Shown here: positions 62,666-64,000 of the stretch, piece after piece
Numbering within the stretch: position 1 is the stretch's first letter
Layout: each line of letters opens with the position of its first letter
Source of the DNA: DASPLX01 sp035627375
Lineage (GTDB): Bacteria > Pseudomonadota > Gammaproteobacteria > Burkholderiales > Burkholderiaceae_D
Length of the DNA: 64,000 nt
Direction: 5' to 3'
NCBI GenBank assembly: GCA_035627375.1
Contig: DASPLX010000034.1
Coordinates: forward strand, 12,358 to 76,357
Notes under the pieces: model-generated
What the model was told of the DNA's origin: nothing
Database searches by the model: none
The model's input: only the letters and a program-made list of their open reading frames with translations
Made by a program: the position numbers and the translations under genes

Positions 62666-62692
62666 TAAAAAAACCCCGCGCGAGGCGGGGTT
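62666..62692 (-). terminator. Hairpin terminator after the first ompA-like gene
   Basis: On the reverse strand AACCCCGC pairs with GCGGGGTT across a five-base loop, followed by seven T. It separates ompA from ubiG-gph. Confidence 0.88.
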
Positions 62693-62708
62693 CGTGATGC
62701 GGCGTGGA

Positions 62709-63377
62709 TTATTGCATCTTGGTGCGGGTGCCGACGACTTCGATCTCCACGCGGCGGTTCGGCGCCAGGCACTCGATCAGTTTCTTGCGGCCCATCTTGG
62801 CGTCGCAATCCTTGACCGGAACCTTCTTGCCCTTGCCCTCGGTGTAGACGCGGTTGGCATCGATACCCTTGGAAATCATGTAAGCCTTGACGGCTTCGGC
62901 GCGCTTGACCGACAGCTTGTCGTTGTAGGCGTCGGAGCCGAGCTTGTCGGTGTGGCCGACGGCGATGACGACTTCCAGATTCATGCCTTGCAGCTTCGAT
63001 GCCAGATCGTCAAGCTTGGCCTTGCCGTCGTTCGTCAGGACGGCCTTGTTGAAATCGAAGGTCGTATCGGCGGCGAAGGTGACTTTTTCGGAGACCGGTG
63101 CGGGCGGCTTCGGAGCCGGCGCCGGAGCGGGTGCCGGAGCCGGAGCGGGCGGCGGCGGGGGCGGCGGAGCGACATAGCCGTCGCAACCTTCGATCTTCGC
63201 ATCGGCCGGGGTCCAGTAACCGGTGTGAACGCAGAGACCGGTGCCGCTGAAGACGACATTGCCGCGGCTGTCCTGCACGTAGCCATTGCCGGCCTTGATG
63301 TCTTTTTGCTGGGCGAAAGCCGCCGAGCATGCGACGACTGCGGATGCAGCGACGACGAGTTTTACGTATTTATTCAT
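62709..63377 (-). CDS. OmpA-family outer-membrane protein, short form
   Basis: 222 residues; GAGAGGAAAAAAT precedes the ATG. Signal peptide ends AAFA; a short N-terminal part (KAGNGYVQDSRGNVVFSGTG) with two cysteines, then a Pro/Ala linker and the OmpA peptidoglycan-binding domain (TFDFNKAVLTNDGKAKLDDL, GHTDKLGSDAYNDKLSVKRA, LAPNRRVEIEV). It lacks the eight-stranded N-terminal barrel of classical OmpA, as usual in Burkholderiales. Probably a very abundant envelope anchor. Confidence 0.92.
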   Translation of the reverse strand: MNKYVKLVVAASAVVACSAAFAQQKDIKAGNGYVQDSRGNVVFSGTGLCVHTGYWTPADAKIEGCDGYVAPPPPPPPAPAPAPAPAPAPKPPAPVSEKVTFAADTTFDFNKAVLTNDGKAKLDDLASKLQGMNLEVVIAVGHTDKLGSDAYNDKLSVKRAEAVKAYMISKGIDANRVYTEGKGKKVPVKDCDAKMGRKKLIECLAPNRRVEIEVVGTRTKMQ

Positions 63378-63696
63378 ATTTTTTCCTCTCGATTGAGATG
63401 CCGCAGGGAGACTGCGCAACAGACGGGAATTGCGGATTAAATAACGACAACATTGGAGAATCGATGTTATCACGCGCTATAACGGCGCAGCTTGATGAAT
63501 TGTTGACATGCAACAAAGGCAATTCACCTCCATTGTGCCACAGGTGGGGATGGGTTTTTGCGTTGACAAATAAGCCAGTTTAAGCGCGCGCACCCTTTGT
63601 CGCGTTTTGACTACAGGTTTTAGGGACGACGATGCCGGGTGAAAACAGGACGCGGAAAGTCGATTCCGAGGGCCGGTTGCAGACGATGTTGGCGTG
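63378..63696. promoter_or_regulatory. Upstream region of the ompA-like gene
   Basis: AT-rich DNA with a TTGTTG-N5-CAACAA dyad at 63500-63516 and no gene. It must hold the reverse-strand ompA promoter, but no single -35/-10 pair stands out. It lies between two tandem ompA-like genes. Confidence 0.35.
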
Positions 63697-63699
63697 AAA

Positions 63700-63729
63700 A
63701 AACAAAAACCCGCTGCGGCGCAGCGGGTT
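63700..63729 (-). terminator. Hairpin terminator of the second ompA-like gene
   Basis: AACCCGCTGC pairs with GCAGCGGGTT across GGC; on the reverse strand the stem is followed by TTTTTG and a second T run. Confidence 0.88.
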
Positions 63730-63746
63730 CGAGGAGGGAGCGGTTC

Positions 63747-64000
63747 TTATTTGGCGAGTCCGCGCGCCTCGATGACGACACGGCGGTTCGGCGCCAAGCA
63801 TTCGATCAATTGCTTGCGCGGCAGCTTGTCGTCGCATGCCTTGATCGATTGCGTCTTGCCGACGCCCAGCGTGTCCGTCGGCGCATCGACGCCCTTGTTC
63901 TTGAGGTAGGCTGCTACGGCATCGGCCCGCTTTTCCGAGAGCTTCTGATTGTAGGGATGGGTGCCGAGCTTGTCCGTATGGCCGGTCACGAGGACGATCT
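63747..64000 (-). CDS. OmpA-family protein, C-terminal part (cut by window end)
   Basis: At least 83 residues of an OmpA C-terminal domain open to the right edge (IVLVTGHTDKLGTHPYNQKL, LIECLAPNRRVVIEARGLAK). GTG at 63987 is internal. It is a tandem paralogue of the gene at 62709, same strand, with about the same C-domain; the LAPNRRV region is nearly identical. Confidence 0.88.
   Translation of the reverse strand, partial: IVLVTGHTDKLGTHPYNQKLSEKRADAVAAYLKNKGVDAPTDTLGVGKTQSIKACDDKLPRKQLIECLAPNRRVVIEARGLAK

Overview
This window is high-GC chromosomal DNA from a betaproteobacterium of the order Burkholderiales, most likely Oxalobacteraceae. The order is supported by protein character throughout, a one-piece tmRNA with the tag ANDETFALAA, ubiG next to gph, OmpA-type proteins without the N-terminal barrel, and a gcvH-gcvP-glyA-sdaA-gcvT-lipA operon. 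The family is inference. There are no rRNA or tRNA genes, CRISPR arrays, phage or complete insertion sequences. The first gene (MFS transporter) and the last (OmpA-like) are cut by the window edges.

Layout. 1-5.3 kb: MFS transporter end, a chemoreceptor, a secreted TonB-domain protein, then a visibly AT-richer reverse-strand gene for a helical-repeat protein with an F-box-like N-terminus, lying between two near-identical terminator hairpins. 5.8-14.2 kb: an operon taking glycine to serine to pyruvate, with lipoyl synthase. 14.2-18.7 kb: a Cys-rich secreted repeat protein, CreA, a TyrR-type regulator, 3-methyladenine glycosylase, a Ser/Gly-rich lipoprotein and a tiny membrane protein. 18.8-25.1 kb: a signalling cluster with a c-type-heme hybrid kinase carrying three receivers, a CheR methyltransferase and a receiver-kinase, interrupted by a 288-bp MITE-like element. 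25.3-31.8 kb: LysE exporter, an ABC exporter/GNAT/XRE operon, alpha/beta hydrolase, MobA and a membrane protein. 31.9-35.1 kb: FdhD with tungstate transporter TupBCA. 35.3-39.3 kb: DUF1232 protein, MATE exporter, periplasmic binding protein, outer-membrane barrel.

39.3-51.2 kb is the most unusual part. A reverse-strand run encodes an exported C39-family cysteine peptidase, two outer-membrane barrels (one FadL/OmpP1), a DUF2059 protein and an AraC regulator. Next to it a large MalT-like LuxR regulator diverges from four exported proteins. All four share a short motif just after the signal peptide; in one it is a full double-glycine motif (ELAQISGG), the kind of site C39 peptidases cut in bacteriocin leaders. 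I propose a periplasmic processing and surface-delivery system in which Sec-exported substrates are trimmed by the C39 enzyme and delivered through the barrels.

51.4-64 kb: CheY-like receiver, a small PstS-like protein with a barrel, alanine dehydrogenase, a QseBC-type two-component system beside a DegP protease whose promoter carries a TTTAAG-N5-TTTAAG box, a decayed outer-membrane gene, small uncharacterised proteins, tmRNA, gph, ubiG and two OmpA-like genes. Many neighbouring genes end in strong hairpin terminators, and several operons are coupled by ATGA overlaps.
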